Source of the DNA: Polydactylus sextarius
Taxonomy: Eukaryota > Chordata > Actinopteri > Polynemidae
DNA: 64,000 bases
Direction: 5' to 3'
Assembly (NCBI GenBank): GCA_016801845.1
Contig: CM028910.1
Coordinates: forward strand, 18,816,629 to 18,880,628
The first letter of the stretch is position 1. Every line of letters begins with the position of its first letter. Below, piece by piece: positions 63,210-64,000 of this stretch. The position numbers and the translations under genes are program-made. Under the pieces are notes generated by a model. It had not been told where the DNA came from. It saw nothing but the letters and a program-made list of their open reading frames with translations, and did no database searches.

Positions 63210-64000
63210 GTGAGTTAAATGGTTATTTAATGAGTCTGAATTGTTCAACCAAGAAAAAACAATCTTTGTCATCTAGAATTTTACCTGCTCTTCCAACAAT
63301 CAGTTGGTGACTGCACATAATCATAGGTTACATGCTTTGGTGACAGTTCACAGAGTGTGGTCTACTCTGCAGCCTTATTTGGCTAAACAAATTATTACCA
63401 TACGCAAACACTAAAAAAGCTGCTTGCGGCCAAATTCAATCATATTATTTGATCAAACATATTGAAATATTTGAACATTCAAGTACTAAGACTACTATGT
63501 TTACACAGGTAGTCTGTAGTGGACTAATTGTGGAAGGCTATTGATGTAGCACTTCTTTTCCTTTGAAAAATTACCACCAGCAATTGTCTAATCAGTTAGA
63601 ATTTGAATCAAACCAAGTTATGGTTTGTCTTAACTGCTGCTTTTGATAAAATTGCAGCAATTTTAGAAATACTATAAACAGCAACAACAATAAATGTGCT
63701 CATTGTTGACTATTTGGTGATTTAATTAAGTGTAATGGTGTGTTCAAACCACATGTGAAGCAAAAATTTTCCACACAGTGTGATTAAAAAAATAAAACAA
63801 ACTAAATGCAATGACAAGAACAGACATGAACAAACACAGTTGAAAATATCAAAATATTCAACTGGAGCAAAAACTTTTTTTTGAAAAACTAACTGACATA
63901 AATGAGAACCAGAAAAAGACAGACAAGCTTATTTCTGAACACCTTTTTTTCTTTGTCTATCACGTGGTAGAGCTTCTGTGCGTTTTAGAGCGTGCGTAAG
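63210..64000. other. Intron 4 of receptor gene 6, no exon seen
   Basis: I searched for the CAG|CATGGATGAGGAC-type start of exon 5 and did not find it. Confidence 0.5.

Overview
This window reads as vertebrate nuclear DNA, most likely from a ray-finned (percomorph-type) fish. Genes are split into phase-conserved exons with GT/AG junctions and compact introns. The intergenic DNA carries fish-style LINE tails, tRNA-derived SINEs and small terminal-inverted-repeat elements. No prokaryotic or viral gene organisation is visible. Gene identities come from reading the translated exons by eye and comparing them with remembered family features; no database search was possible.

Layout. (1) Bases 1-3028, plus strand: the 3' two thirds of a neuromedin U receptor gene (nmur1 type), cut by the window edge. 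(2) Bases 3029-19264: about 16 kb with no recognisable coding exon, holding an internally deleted LINE, a DNA-transposon-like element, a perfect hairpin and an orphan CpG/GC-box promoter near 16.2 kb. (3) Bases 19265-21781, minus strand: a complete five-exon dynein-2 light chain gene, dynlt2b (tctex1d2), with an RFX-type X-box upstream. (4) Bases 21845-30230: a tandem segmental duplication whose two units each carry a two-exon receptor-transporting protein (RTP, 3CxxC zinc-finger) gene with a TATA box and two opposed interferon-stimulated response elements. (5) Bases 31031-64000, plus strand: six consecutive Cys-loop receptor genes of the 5-HT3 family, closest to human HTR3C/D/E. The first five reach their stop codons; the start of the second is unresolved and the sixth runs off the window.

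How the parts relate. HTR3C/D/E, RTP1/2/4 and DYNLT2B all lie on human 3q27-q29, so regions 3-5 look like an ancient linkage block in which both the RTPs and the 5-HT3-like subunits have expanded in tandem. The receptor array is the most interesting part. All five genes in which binding loop B can be read have Tyr where 5-HT3A has its serotonin-binding Trp. All five lack the three arginines that throttle 5-HT3A conductance. Genes 3, 4 and 5 show mosaic blocks of near-identity that suggest gene conversion, gene 5 appears to have lost and replaced its start codon, and genes 4-6 share a conserved upstream block. The channels probably form a fast cation-channel set with altered ligand recognition. 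The RTP pair looks interferon-inducible and the dynein gene looks cilia-regulated.
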